Shown here: positions 48,534 through 58,974 of the stretch, piece after piece
How the letters are laid out: every line of letters begins with the position of its first letter
Position numbering within the stretch: the first letter of the stretch is position 1
NCBI GenBank assembly: GCA_030674155.1
Contig: CM060342.1
Coordinates: 15,937,047 to 16,001,046, forward strand
Direction of reading: 5' to 3'
From: Stramonita haemastoma
Taxonomy: Eukaryota; Mollusca; Gastropoda; Neogastropoda; Muricidae
Length of the DNA: 64,000 nucleotides
Program-made: the position numbers and the translations under genes
The notes under the pieces: generated by a model
Seen by the model: only the letters and a program-made list of their open reading frames with translations
What the model was told of the DNA's origin: nothing
The model's database searches: none

Positions 48534-48801
48534 CATCCCTGTACTTGAAAGCAGCGTCCAGGGCACGGACCCCCCTCCAGATGGACATGTCTCTGGGGTA
48601 GTCGTACTCCACCAGCGTGTTGTTCTCGTTCAGCTTCCAGTACATGTCCCCGACACCAGGTAGGTGCGCTTGTTGAAGCCCCAGGTGAACACCGTGTCGA
48701 TGTGCTTCACGTCGGCCGGGATGCCAAACTCCGTGATGGGCAGCCCTTGCTTGGGGAACCCCGTCACCAGCGGTTGGCGTTGAACACCCAGTAACGGTCG
48801 C
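48534..48801 (-). CDS. MMP exon f: hemopexin blades 2-4, with two 1-base frame breaks
   Basis: The acceptor is tccatcag|GCGACC and the donor is GGGATG|gtacgt. Phase 1 matches exon e, giving GDRYWVFNAN at the junction. Later parts read in other frames: VTGFPKQGLPITEFGIPADV, then DMYWKLNENNTLVEYDYPRD and RALDAAFKYRDG. As written, the frame breaks twice, each time consistent with one missing base in a short homopolymer: near 48,770 (after NANR) and near 48,650 (in the CCCC run before GACACC). The length is 268 nt, where 270 would keep both phases. Everything else is hemopexin-like, and nearby SINE copies also show small deletions, so consensus errors are more likely than a pseudogene. Confidence 0.88.
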
Positions 48802-48946
48802 CTGATGGAACAAATCCCAACATCATCAAAATGCCCTACATGGACTGACTAAAAAGTCAATGATGCTTATTCATATCCTGATATAAAAGAATAAATTTTA
48901 AAGAACTAAAACACACACAAAACAATAACAATACCAAACATCACTC

Positions 48947-51175
48947 AGTCAATTGAACACCCAGTAACGGTCACCTGAGGGGACCAGGACACAAATCACT
49001 CAGTCAATTGAACACCCAGTAATGGTCGCCTGACAACAACAGAGCACAGATCCAACATCACTCAGTCAATTGAACACCCAGTAACGGTCACCTGATGGGA
49101 CACAGGACACAAATCACTCAGTCAATTGAACACCCAGTAACGGTCGCCTGACAACAACAGAGCACAGATCCAACATCACTCAGTCAATTGAACACCCAGT
49201 AACGGTCACCTGAGGGGACACAGGACACAAATCACTCAGTCAATTGAACACCCAGTAACGGTCGCCTGACAACAACAGAGCACAGATCCAACATCACTCA
49301 GTCAATTGAACACCCAGTAACGGTCACCTGACAACAACAGAGCACAGATCCAACATCACTCAGTCAATTGAACACCCAGTAACGGTCACCTGACAACGAC
49401 AGAGCACAGATCCAACATCACTCAGTCAATTGAACACCCAGTAACGGTCGCCTGAGGGGACACAGGACACAAATCACTCAGTCAATTGAACACCCAGTAA
49501 CGGTCGCCTGACAACAACAGAGCACAGATCCAACATCACTCAGTCAATTGAACACCCAGTAACGGTCACCTGACAACGACAGAGCACAGATCCAACATCA
49601 CTCAGTCAATTGAACACCCAGTAACGGTCGCCTGAGGGGACACAGGACACAAATCACTCAGTCAATTGAACACCCAGTAACGGTCACCTGACACCAGACA
49701 CAAAGCATAAATCCAACATCACTCAGTCAATTGAACACCCAGTAACGGTCACCTGATGGGACACAGGACACAAATCACTCAGTCAATTGAACACCCAGTA
49801 ACGGTCACCTGACGGGACACAAGACACAAATCACTCAGTCAATTGAACACCCAGTAACGGTCGCCTGACAACAACAGAGCACAGATCCAACATCACTCAG
49901 TCAATTGAACACCCAGTAACGGTCGCCTGACAACGACAGAGCACAGATCCAACATCACTCAGTCAATTGAACACCCAGTAACGGTCACCTGACAACGACA
50001 GAGCACAGATCCAACATCACTCAGTCAATTGAACACCCAGTAACGGTCACCTGACAACGACAGAGCACAGATCCAACATCACTTAGTCAATTGAACACCC
50101 AGTAACGGTCGCCTGACAGGACACAGGACACAAATCACTCAGTCAATTGAACACCCAGTAACGGTCGCCTGATGGGGCACAGGACACAAATCACTCAGTC
50201 AATTGAACACCCAGTAACGGTCGCCTGACTGGACACAGGACACAAATCACTCAGTCAATTGAACACCCAGTAACGGTCACCTGACGGGACACAAACCCAA
50301 CATGACTCAGTCAATTGAGGGGGACGGATAGCCTAGTGGTCAGAACACTGCGCTGTCAATTTGACGACCCAGGTTTGAGTCTGGTCGAGGAGATTTTTCT
50401 CCTGGAGTTGACATCAGTGCTGACTCCTCTCTCCCCAAAAGTCTTTCGGATGAGACTTTAAACCAAGGCCCCATGTGCGAACACATGCAGAACATCTTGC
50501 GAACAGATGACATTTACAAAACTGCATACACACGGGGACTAGATGTAAAAAAGCACAAGAATGCTTATTCCATTATCCTCGATATAAAAGAATAAATAAA
50601 TAAATAAATTGAACACCCAGTAACGGCCACCTGACAGGACACAGGACACAAATCACTCAGTCAAGAGTGCTAAAATTGAACATCCAGTAACGGTCACCTG
50701 GTCGACAGTGCACAAATCCAACATCACTCAGTCAAGAGTGCTAAAATTGAACACCCAGTAACAGTCGCCTGACACCAGACACAGCGCACAAATCCAACAT
50801 CACTCAGTCAATTGAACACCCAGTAACAGTCGCCTGACACCAGACACAGCGCACAAATCCAACATCACTCAGTCAATTGAACACCCAGTAACAGTCGCCT
50901 GACACCAGACACAGCGCACAAATCCAACATCACTCAGTCAATTGAACACCCAGTGACGGTCGCCTGACACCAGACACAGCACACAAATCCAACATCACTC
51001 CGTCAAGAGTGCTAAAATTGAACACCCAGTAACAGTCACCTGACCAACAGCGCACAAATCCAACATCACTGGGTCAATTGAACACCCAGTAACGGTCACC
51101 TGATAGCGCATAAATCCCAGCATCCTTCAGTCAAGAGTGCTAAAATTGAACACCCAGTAACCATCGCCTGACCAG
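48947..51175 (-). repeat. Minisatellite made of about 32 copies of the exon f 3' splice-site region
   Basis: Units of about 50-64 bp carry the plus-strand core GAACACCCAGTAACGGTCGC followed by CTGA. On the minus strand this is an intronic AG followed by the first 22 bases of exon f (GCGACCGTTACTGGGTGTTC plus AA). By eye there are 32 copies besides the exon. Unit types differ in the intronic spacer: ggacacaggacacaaat, caacaacagagcacagatcc, caccagacacagcgcacaaa. A SINE (50,318-50,606) interrupts the array. After the exon-derived 22 bases every unit reads into an in-frame TGA within 3-15 further bases. Confidence 0.95.
50318..50606 (+). mobile_element. SINE head A-tail t1 inserted in the exon f array
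   Basis: GGGGACGGATAGCCTAGTGG, box B GGTTTGAGTC, ends GATATAAAAGAATAAATAAA. The array breaks at CAATTGA and resumes at AATTGAACACC, so AATTGA is probably the target duplication. Confidence 0.92.
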
Positions 51176-51669
51176 ATCACCCCCAAAAAAAAAAAAAAAA
51201 AAAAAAAGACGAGGGTAGTTTGCCTGAGCTTGGCTTGGGCCCAAAACTTTTCCCCCCATCCATTAGACCGAAAGTGGAGGTCCGAGTACTAGTCTTTTCG
51301 GTGAGACGATAACCTGGGGTCCAGTGTATTACACATATCTAGCGCATGTAAAAGAACCCACGGTAACAAGAGAGCTATCCCTGGCAAAATTCTGTAGAAA
51401 AAAGTAACTCTGATAGGGAAACAAATACAGTTCCAGACAGGAAAAAGAAAAAAAAAAAGGGGGGGTGGCACTGCTCTTGTGGCGATGTGCTCTCCCTGGG
51501 GAGAGCACGTCTGAGTTTCATGCTGAGAAATCTACTGCGCCTAAAAGTGATATAAATACAACACATCACACACAAATGTCATCTTTTAGCAGAGTAATAA
51601 TTAGGGAACTGCTACTTTTCATGCTGCACTGGTCTCTTCGACTCCTTGATCACTTTTCTAATAAAAAAG

Positions 51670-52086
51670 GAAGGTGGCAGGATGGTTAAGACATTCACCT
51701 GTTAACAAATAAACCATGAAGTTCTGGGTTCGATTCTCCATCTCGCTCTATCTTCCCAGTTTGATGAAAAAATTGAAAAGAATGTCAAAGTCATTCAGAT
51801 GGAACTATAAACCAAGGCCCCATGTGCAAACACATGCAGAACATCTTGTGCACACATTGAAAACCCTTTCGGAAGAGTAAGCCATTGTCCACTGGTTGGG
51901 ATAGATGACAGAAATCCTTCCCCCCCTCAACTCCACATGCACATGGGTGTTGGGTTTAAACACCCCCCCCACAGTTGGAATGCGGTACTTAAATGGTGAG
52001 GAGGGGGGGGGGGGGGGGGGGGGGGGGAGAGTCATGAATGCAAAATTCTCACCATTGGTGAACCTCAGAGCTCTATCTGAGGAACA
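51670..52086 (+). mobile_element. SINE head B-tail t2, full length
   Basis: AAGGTGGCAGGATGGTTAAG, box B GGGTTCGATTC, t2 with a G run (52,003-52,027), ends CTCACCATTGGTGAACCTCA GAGCTCTATCTGAGGAA. Confidence 0.9.
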
Positions 52087-52187
52087 GAAAACAACCCCCC
52101 CCCAAAAAAAAACCCACACCAAAAACAATTTATCTTGTACTACCTTATCCACAGAAAAAATCATGTTCTATTTCACAGGGTCACTTC

Positions 52188-52189
<2 letters not shown>

Positions 52190-52280
<91 letters not shown>

Positions 52281-52359
52281 AAAAGAGAAAAAGAGAAAGA
52301 GAGAGAGAGAGTGACATACAGTAGACAGAGACAGAGACAGAGAGAGAGACAGAAAGAAA

Positions 52360-52422
<63 letters not shown>
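52190..52422 (+). repeat. (GA)n and (AC)n tracts in MMP intron e-f
   Basis: About 82 bp of pure GA, an impure GA/AAAG stretch, then about 62 bp of AC. It directly adjoins the exon e donor copies. Confidence 0.97.
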
Positions 52423-52427
<5 letters not shown>

Positions 52428-52457
52428 AGAGAAGCAAAGATGTGCCCTTCTCCTCAC

Positions 52458-52633
52458 CAGCGAAGAAGAGGATTCTCTTGTCTCCCTGCCTCTCCACCAC
52501 AGCAACAATAAGGAAGTATACAGACAGACAGACAGACAGACAGACACACACACAGAGATGAGAAGAGAAAAGAAGTGAAGATTACCAGTGAAGAAGAGAA
52601 TTCTCTTGTCTCCCTGCCTCTCCACCACAGCAA
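52458..52633 (-). repeat. Two extra copies of the exon e 3' end with donor sites
   Basis: Reading minus, copy 52,586-52,633 ends TTCTTCACTG|gtaatc and copy 52,458-52,505 ends TTCTTCGCTG|gtgagg. The real exon ends TTCTTCGCTG|gtaagc. Each contains GTGGTGGAGAGGCAGGG and the GACAAGAGAAT part. Spacing between donors is 118 and 128 bp, with a shared CT/GT-rich intronic spacer (gtaagcttcgcttcttttct type). The middle copy is preceded by a pyrimidine-rich stretch ending in tatag. Confidence 0.9.
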
Positions 52634-52703
52634 CTATACGGAAGTATACAGACAGACAGACACACACACACACAGAAGAGAAGAGAAAAGAAGCGAAGCT
52701 TAC

Positions 52704-52845
52704 CAGCGAAGAAGAGGATTCTCTTGTCCCCCTGCCTCTCCACCACAGCGTCGATCCTCTTCACCTCCATGGGCAGGCCGTACCAGAACTTGTGGATGTG
52801 CACCGGGTCTTTGATCACCCCCCGCGAGTCCAGACGCCAGAACCA
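52704..52845 (-). CDS. MMP exon e: hemopexin blades 1-2
   Basis: The 142-nt exon has acceptor ggttgcag|TGGTTC and donor TTCGCTG|gtaagc, phases 0 to 1. It encodes WFWRLDSRGVIKDPVHIHKF, then LPMEVKRIDAVVERQGDKRI and LFFAG, which fit the hemopexin blade pattern (FWR...GLP...IDAVVE...LFFAG). The 3' border of this exon, about 46 coding bases plus the donor, is repeated twice more in the downstream intron at 52,586-52,633 and 52,458-52,505. The long pure GA and AC tracts at 52,191-52,422 follow immediately. Confidence 0.93.
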
Positions 52846-52879
52846 CTGCAACCATTAGACACCCACATGAAGTATAAGG

Positions 52880-53165
52880 TAAAAAAAAAAAGGTAAAGGT
52901 GTCCCATAACCTAGGCAGTTGTAGGGGAGTGAGGCGTCAGAGACCTCAGGTTCTCTAGAGGCCAGCATATTGAAGGTGGCACTCATCTCCTCTCCCTCGC
53001 TGCTTTACCTTCCCTGACCCTTAAGAGGGCAGGTACCCATTTACACCTGGGTACTGTACTGAAGCCAAGGCGCGCAAACGGTTGCCCATCCAACTGGTAA
53101 CCACGCTCGATGCTTGACTTGGGGAAAGAGAGCTCTCTGACCACTTAGCTATCCCGCCCCCAAAG
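52880..53165 (-). mobile_element. SINE head D, full length
   Basis: GTGTCCCATAACCTAGGCAG to CTCTGACCACTTAGCTATCC CGCC. It lies in the intron before exon e. Confidence 0.88.
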
Positions 53166-53624
53166 ATGAAGTATACAGCGATTTATTTTTGTGAAAGTTT
53201 GTGCCACATAGTTAAGTATACCTACATATTTAAGCTCAGGCCAAGAGAAAATAAAAAGCATATGTGGCAGAGCCTTGAAGCTCTAGGAATTCAGTGCTAC
53301 TAGGGTTAAACAAACTGACCTATCTTTCAAAGTTGGAATACGGCTACCATAATGGTGGGTAAAAAAACTGTCGCATACGCTAGGTGAACCTCAGGTCTCT
53401 CTCTCTCTCTCTCTCTCCCCCTCCCTCTCTTAGTCTGGCAACCATGGGGGCACCCCTGAAGACTTGACAACCAGTTCCCTCCATTCCTCTCTCTGTTCTG
53501 CCTTTTTTTCTCAAAATTTTTGTCGAGTTCTAGTCCTGTCCATTCACTGACGTTGTCCTCCCATCTCTTCCTTGGCCTGCCTCTCTTTTTCTTCCTCCCT
53601 TGGACAGTGCTCTGCAGTATTGTT

Positions 53625-53860
53625 TTTATTGATTTTATTCTTTTATATCGAGGATAATGGGATAAGCACTCTTGTGCTTTTTTACATCCAGTCCCCGTGT
53701 GTATGCAGTTTTGTAAATGTCATCTGTTCCCACCGGCACATGATGGCCTACTCTTATGAAAAGTGGAACAGGGTTTAATGTGTGCGCAAGGTGTTGTGCA
53801 TGCGTTCGCACACGGGGCCTCGGTTTAAAGTCTCATCCGAAACTTTCAGATCTCTAGCCG
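53625..53860 (-). mobile_element. SINE t1-core fused to a t2 end
   Basis: TTTATATCGAGGATAATGGG to AGTCTCATCCGAAACTTTCA GATCTCTAGCCGAGG. The last part resembles the t2 terminus, so two copies have probably recombined. It ends 40 bp from exon d. Confidence 0.8.
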
Positions 53861-53901
53861 AGGAAAAAAAACAACCAACCCCCAAACCCAAAGCATCTGA
53901 C

Positions 53902-54092
53902 CTTTCCGATGAAGAGGAAGACGTCAGAACGGATGATGGTGACGGCATCAAACGGAGTTGAACAAGGATCCGGGGGTTGCTCGTCACTCCCTTCAGACGA
54001 GCCGTTGTCCTCGTCATCTGGGGACAAGTCATCATCCTCCCCGGCCCGGGGAATCAACTGCACGGGAAAATCCCTGTCCTCTTGCGGCGGCC
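53902..54092 (-). CDS. MMP exon d: acidic hinge and first hemopexin strands
   Basis: The 191-nt exon has acceptor ttcccag|GGCCG and donor GGAAAG|gtcaga, phases 1 to 0. It begins PPQEDRDFPVQLIPRAG, has a strongly acidic linker (GEDDDLSPDDEDNGSSEGSDE), and opens the hemopexin domain with DPCSTPFDAVTIIRSDVFLF. The cysteine of DPC is the one that pairs with the last blade (WLEC in exon g). The hinge separates the catalytic and hemopexin domains. A (GT)n tract of about 245 bp starts roughly 40 bp upstream of the acceptor in the transcript sense. A broken paralogous exon of 190 nt is at 31,162-31,351. Confidence 0.93.
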
Positions 54093-54129
54093 CTGGGAAA
54101 ACACACGACATGAATGAGGTTACAGGGAA

Positions 54130-54130
<1 letters not shown>

Positions 54131-54212
<82 letters not shown>

Positions 54213-54270
54213 CGTGTGTGTGTGTGCCTGTGTGTGTGCCTGTGTGTGCGTGTGTGTGTGTGTGTGTGTG

Positions 54271-54345
<75 letters not shown>

Positions 54346-54378
54346 GTGCGTGTGTGTGTGTGTGCATGTGTGTGTGTA
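54131..54378 (+). repeat. Long (GT)n tract in MMP intron c-d
   Basis: About 245 bp of nearly pure alternating GT with a few GC steps, starting about 40 bp from exon d. Confidence 0.98.
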
Positions 54379-55094
54379 TATTTCAATTTGCTAAAACTAT
54401 TAATCGTCATTGATTGCTTGTTGTGTTGTATAGGTCGAATGCAAGCGCTTTGATTTGTTTTTACAAGATATAGCGCTATATAAATTCCATGTATTATTAT
54501 TATTATTGACATCATTCAAACCTTCCCACCCCCAACCCCCCCCTGAAAGTCCGAATGGTGGGAAAAAAAACAGTCGCATATTCAATTAAATTCTTTTTCA
54601 ATTTAAACATTTTATTATCTCAAAAACAGAGAAATTCATGAGGGTTACAAGCCGTATATGAAAAGTAAATAGGAAAAACGTTTATCACAGAGGAATGACA
54701 CAGAACAGTATGCAACCATTACCTCGGACACACTGCAAGACAATACATATACCAATACTTGCACTTTATCACAAAGTAATTCATGTGGTCACAAGCCAAA
54801 TATACATAAAAAAGGATAAAGAGAAATACACATCACAAAAGTAATTAAAAAAAATTTCACCATTGACAAACAAACCTCTGAGCTCTAACCAAAGAATGGA
54901 ATAAATAAAGAAAAGAAAAAAAACACACCAAAAAAACCCCAAGAAATAATTACCTTGCATATCCCTCAACATGCTCTAGTTTTCCATTCTGAAAATGCAG
55001 ATTTTCAGAAGTTAGGGACTTTTACAATCATCAGCACGACCTCCTTGACTGTTTATTGGAGAAGGGGGAGGGGGAAGTTGTTTCATTTTGTTTT

Positions 55095-55205
55095 TTCTGC
55101 TCCTTGGCTAGAGCTCCGAGGTACACAAGTGGTGACATTTTGCATATGTGACTGTTTTTACATACCACTAATCTAGCCACATTCCACCTTCGGGGCTCTT
55201 CTTCA
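55095..55205 (-). mobile_element. SINE tail t2 fragment
   Basis: TTGGCTAGAGCTCCGAGGTA CACAAGTGGTGACATTTTGC. Confidence 0.75.
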
Positions 55206-55407
55206 TGACATACATTATGTCCACATCATAGAGTTGCGGAAACTGTCCTGCTTTTTAATTTGGCTAAAGCAAGGGGTCTACTCATCTGTTTGTTTAGTCA
55301 TCTGTTGTTGGGTGTTCCCCAGCTTAATTAACATTCTGGGGATCACCTAGAACATACACCCCAGATGAGAGGTTTGCGCTCATGGCTGTTTTCAAGTTCC
55401 TCACCTG

Positions 55408-55520
55408 ACAGTGCAATAGCCGAATGGTTAAGACACTTTGACTTCAATCCCGTGGATCCATGAAGTCATGGGTTCGAATCTCGGCGTCCTTGTCTGGTGA
55501 ATTAAGGGCAGCGATGCTAT
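55408..55520 (+). mobile_element. SINE head E fragment
   Basis: GCAATAGCCGAATGGTTAAG, TGAAGTCATGGGTTCGAATC (box B), GTCTGGTGAATTAAGGGC. Confidence 0.75.
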
Positions 55521-56444
55521 TCATACTGACATTCCCCCAGCACCCCCACAGGGAAAATTGAGGGACTGATAGTCTGCATTTGGTGTTTTAACTGTAAAGA
55601 CCTAGTGCCATTTGAGGAGTAGCAGCTTATAGTTCTTGTATCTCATACATTTAACCTTCCCCATACGCTCTGGGTGTGTGTACACCCAGACCCCTATATT
55701 TTGCTCTGTAACTCAAAAACTATCAACTCTACAGCCTTGAAATTTCATGACTTTGTCAATAAACATCTGTTCTACACTTACACAAAAAATGGTTTGTTTG
55801 TGTTAATTAGAAATGCACTTAATTAGCATTTAAACTCCCAGTACGTCCTGGGTGTGTACACACCCATACGATGAAAGAAGGGTTACTCATTACAACATCA
55901 GAATGACGTCACTGCCTTGTGGCCGCCCTACATCGTGGTTGCTAGGACACCTGTTCTTGTACTGAGAATTTTTGCTGGCTGCTAAGCTGTGGTGGTAGGC
56001 CCTACATGATAGTACTTTTGAGAGTTCCAGGCAAATTGTGTGTGTGTGGTGTGTGTGTGTGTGCGCGCGCGCGCATGCATGTGCGTACGCGCGTGCAAAT
56101 TGTGTGTGTGTGTATGTGTGTGTGCGCACATGCGTGTGCTGCAAATTGTGTGTGTGTGTGTGCGTGCGCATGTGTGTGCGTGCGTGGGTGCACGAACGTG
56201 GGCACATGTATGTCTGACTGCATGCGTGCCTGTGTGCATGCATGCATGCATGTGTGCATACATGTGTCCAAGTCAAAGTCGGTCAAAGTCTATTTTTTAT
56301 TTCTGGATAATTCGTTGAATAAACTTTGATTTTCTTTTTTGAAGTGGATGGCATGTGTGTGTGTGCATGTGTGTGTGTGTGTGCACATATCTTTGAATGT
56401 GTGTATGTATGCGTGTGCATCTGTGCACATAATTATGATATTTT

Positions 56445-56672
56445 ATTTATATTTATTTTTTATAATGAGGATAATGGAATAAGCACTTTGCGGTTTTTAT
56501 ATCCAGTCCCCGTGGTGCGTACGCAGTTTTGTAAATCTTATCTGTTCCCACAGCACATGATTGCCTACTCTTATGAAAAGCGGAACAGGATCGTACATGT
56601 GTGTAAGATGTTCTGATGCATTCGCACATGGGGCCTTGGTTTATAGTCTCATCCAAAGGACTTTTGAGGCAT
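56445..56672 (-). mobile_element. SINE core-t1 in the 2.15 kb TTAA element
   Basis: TAATGAGGATAATGGAATAA to GTTTATAGTCTCATCCAAAG GAC. Confidence 0.8.
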
Positions 56673-56984
56673 GTGTGTGTGTGTGTGTGCGCGTGTCAGT
56701 CAGTCAATCAATCAATCAATCAGCCAGACCAGACAACAGAGAGGGATGACAACTCTCCTCCCATTCCATGACGTCAAATGTGTGCTATTAGTAGATCTGA
56801 GAGTACATTGTAAAGGGAGAGGGGGGAGGAGTGTGGTGCTATTATATAGATCTATGATAGACTGATGATCTGGAATTTGTGACACATCAGCCTTAGCCAC
56901 AACATGAGACAAATTGATATGCTTAGGGCAGATCTGGTGATGCTTTCACTATCAATGTTTATTAGAATTATTGTCATTATCATC

Positions 56985-57023
56985 ACCGTTATTATTATTA
57001 TTATTATTTAAATATATATTTTT

Positions 57024-57064
<41 letters not shown>

Positions 57065-57094
57065 TTACTACTACTACTACTTCTATCACCACCA

Positions 57095-57126
<32 letters not shown>

Positions 57127-57147
57127 CCTACTACTACTACTGTTGTT

Positions 57148-57178
<31 letters not shown>

Positions 57179-57215
57179 CATTATCATCATTATTGTTGTC
57201 ATATCATCATCATCA

Positions 57216-57247
<32 letters not shown>

Positions 57248-57250
57248 GAC
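56985..57250 (+). repeat. Trinucleotide mosaic
   Basis: Blocks of ATT, TAC, ATT and CAT trinucleotides, switching unit several times, inside the 2.15 kb TTAA element. Confidence 0.95.
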
Positions 57251-57579
57251 TCTCAACTCAGTGGTAAACCAACGGCCATAAGACTGCAAATCTATGCAGG
57301 TGCACAGTAAAGTAACAAGCCCTTTTTTCCCTTTAGGGATAGCTCCAGTGCATATGGGCATATTTTGGGTGTATACCTTTCATGCACCTCAAGTACTAGA
57401 TCTTTTGTAGGAAGAGCACTCTCCCTTCTTACAAACCTTACACATAAAGGCAGACTCCCCTGTATGCAGATTATGTTACTCAACATCCAGGATGTATCTG
57501 TTGCTATGCAACCAGGATGTAGGGAAAGAGCTTAGTGATTCAAGCAAGGCAAGGCAGAGGTTTAGTTCCTTTTCAGACA

Positions 57580-57776
57580 GCCTGGGTGTGTGTACACCCA
57601 GGAGATATGGGAGCGGGTTATGCCTTCACTAACAGTATGGGTGTGTGTACACCCAGGAGATATGGGAGCGGGTTATGCCTTCACTAACAGTATGGGTGTG
57701 TGTACACCCAGGAGATATGGGAGCGGATTATGCCTTCACTAACAGTATGGGTGTGTGTACACCCAGGAGATATGGG
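57580..57776 (+). repeat. Four-copy 54-bp minisatellite with palindromic core
   Basis: CAGTATGGGTGTGTGTACAC plus CCAGGAGATATGGGAGCG repeats four times. The same palindrome TGGGTGTGTGTACACCCA occurs near the left end of the enclosing TTAA element (55,670), and a variant lies at 55,849. Confidence 0.9.
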
Positions 57777-57846
57777 GCGTCGAGGCCGAGGCGACGTATG
57801 GGGAAGGTTAAAATCTTTTCTTATTTTTTTAGGTTTAGCATTTTAA

Positions 57847-58157
57847 CCCTCTTAGTCCCAAACCCGGATTTGCCGGGATTGAATAATTGCCCCCTGAATC
57901 CCTAACTGGGATTTGCTGGGAGATTTACACACAGTAGATTTCAATCACACAGTGACCATCACTAATTGCTACCACATGTCAAAGCTCTATCAGGCTAGAG
58001 GCACAGACCCCCCCCTGTGAGTCTGGAAGTAATTATAGCTGCTGGTATGTACTTAGAAGGAGGAAAAGGCAAGCAAGCATGTGTGTGCCTGACCTGATTT
58101 CATGATGGAATGCGAAATCTAGAAGCAATGTGTTCAGAGAATCTGAATGCAAGAGGG
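57847..58157. mobile_element. Small TTAA-type inverted-repeat element
   Basis: TTAA|CCCTCTT at 57,843 and AAGAGGG|TTAG at 58,151-58,161 form a short inverted repeat around 310 bp. It contains two related motifs, ACCCGGATTTGCCGGGA and AACTGGGATTTGCTGGGA. The right TTAA has a substitution. It lies in the MMP intron just upstream (minus sense: downstream) of exon c. Confidence 0.4.
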
Positions 58158-58274
58158 TTAGAAAAACAAACAATCACAAGTTGCCTATGTGTTTCAACGA
58201 ACATGAAAGGGGCATTTAAAAAGCAACAACTCCCCACCACCCCCCCATCAAACCCCCAACAACTGCCTTCATAC

Positions 58275-58433
58275 CATAGAGGCTTTGGATTCCCTCCGCG
58301 TCGTCTCTGGGCAGGACAAACTTGCCGGAAAACCCTTGGTACCATGGGTACATCAGAGCTCCGGGTTCCGCGCTGTGAGCGAGCCCCAGCGCATGACCAA
58401 ACTCGTGAGCAGCCACCATGAAGAGATCCACCC
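58275..58433 (-). CDS. MMP exon c: catalytic zinc site and Met-turn
   Basis: The 159-nt exon has acceptor tgttgtag|GGGTGG and donor CTCTATG|gtatga, phases 1 to 1. It encodes [20 protein letters not shown], which contains the HExxHxxGxxH zinc-binding motif with the catalytic glutamate. ALMYP, the Met-turn of metzincins, follows 8 residues after the last histidine. Then come [16 protein letters not shown], the usual end of the catalytic domain. All catalytic residues are present, so the enzyme should be active. The family assignment to MMP rather than astacin or ADAM is firm from the Met-turn context and the attached hemopexin exons. Confidence 0.97.
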
Positions 58434-58788
58434 CTACAACAGAAAAAGAGGGCACAATAAGTGTGTAGGCTTTTATGCACTACTGAAAGTAATCAATCCA
58501 AATACTTTACTTTCTCAAAAATAAACAGAGAAATTCAGGTATATAACCAAGTCATGTTAAATTGTAGAATAAACATAAACACCTAAAGAGAAAACAACCT
58601 CCCCCCCCCCTCCCGCCCCCAAAAAACTAACACACACAAACACACACACACACCACTCACGCACGCACGCAACACACACACACACGCACACACGCACAAA
58701 CACACACACACAGAAAGACAAAAATCAAAGAAACATTTAGAGGAAAAAAGAAAGGCAGACAGGAAAAAAGCAACAGAATTCTAAGCTA

Positions 58789-58929
<141 letters not shown>

Positions 58930-58974
58930 TCAAATATAAACAATGACAACAAATCACACATTCCCTAACCCCCT

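Larger units (their letters stand above)
55655..57807. mobile_element. TTAA-flanked inverted-repeat element (piggyBac-type ends), about 2.15 kb
   Basis: The left end is TTAA|CCTTCCCCATACG (55,651-55,667) and the right end CGTATGGGGAAGG|TTAA (57,795-57,811). The inverted repeat is exact over 13 bp and TTAA is duplicated, as for piggyBac-family elements, whose ends start with CC. The interior has no transposase frame; it holds microsatellites, a SINE t1 (56,445-56,672) and a palindromic minisatellite. Probably non-autonomous. Confidence 0.6.

Noticed and set aside
47981..48601. 206-codon plus-strand frame
   Set aside because: It runs through a degraded SINE, an (AC)n tract and the antisense of exon f.
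48947..51175. CRISPR-like regular array
   Set aside because: The repeats are contiguous minisatellite units with three spacer types used repeatedly, in an animal intron; no unique spacers and no cas genes.
52168..52673. Ser-Leu-rich frames on the minus strand
   Set aside because: Translation of (GA)n; the only real coding part is the exon e border.
54032..54515. Long frames of Val-Cys or Thr-His repeats here and at other (GT)n/(AC)n tracts
   Set aside because: They are translations of dinucleotide tracts in all frames and have no other coding features.
55890..56329. His/Thr- and Cys/Val-rich frames at 56 kb
   Set aside because: Impure GT/GC repeats inside a transposon-like element.
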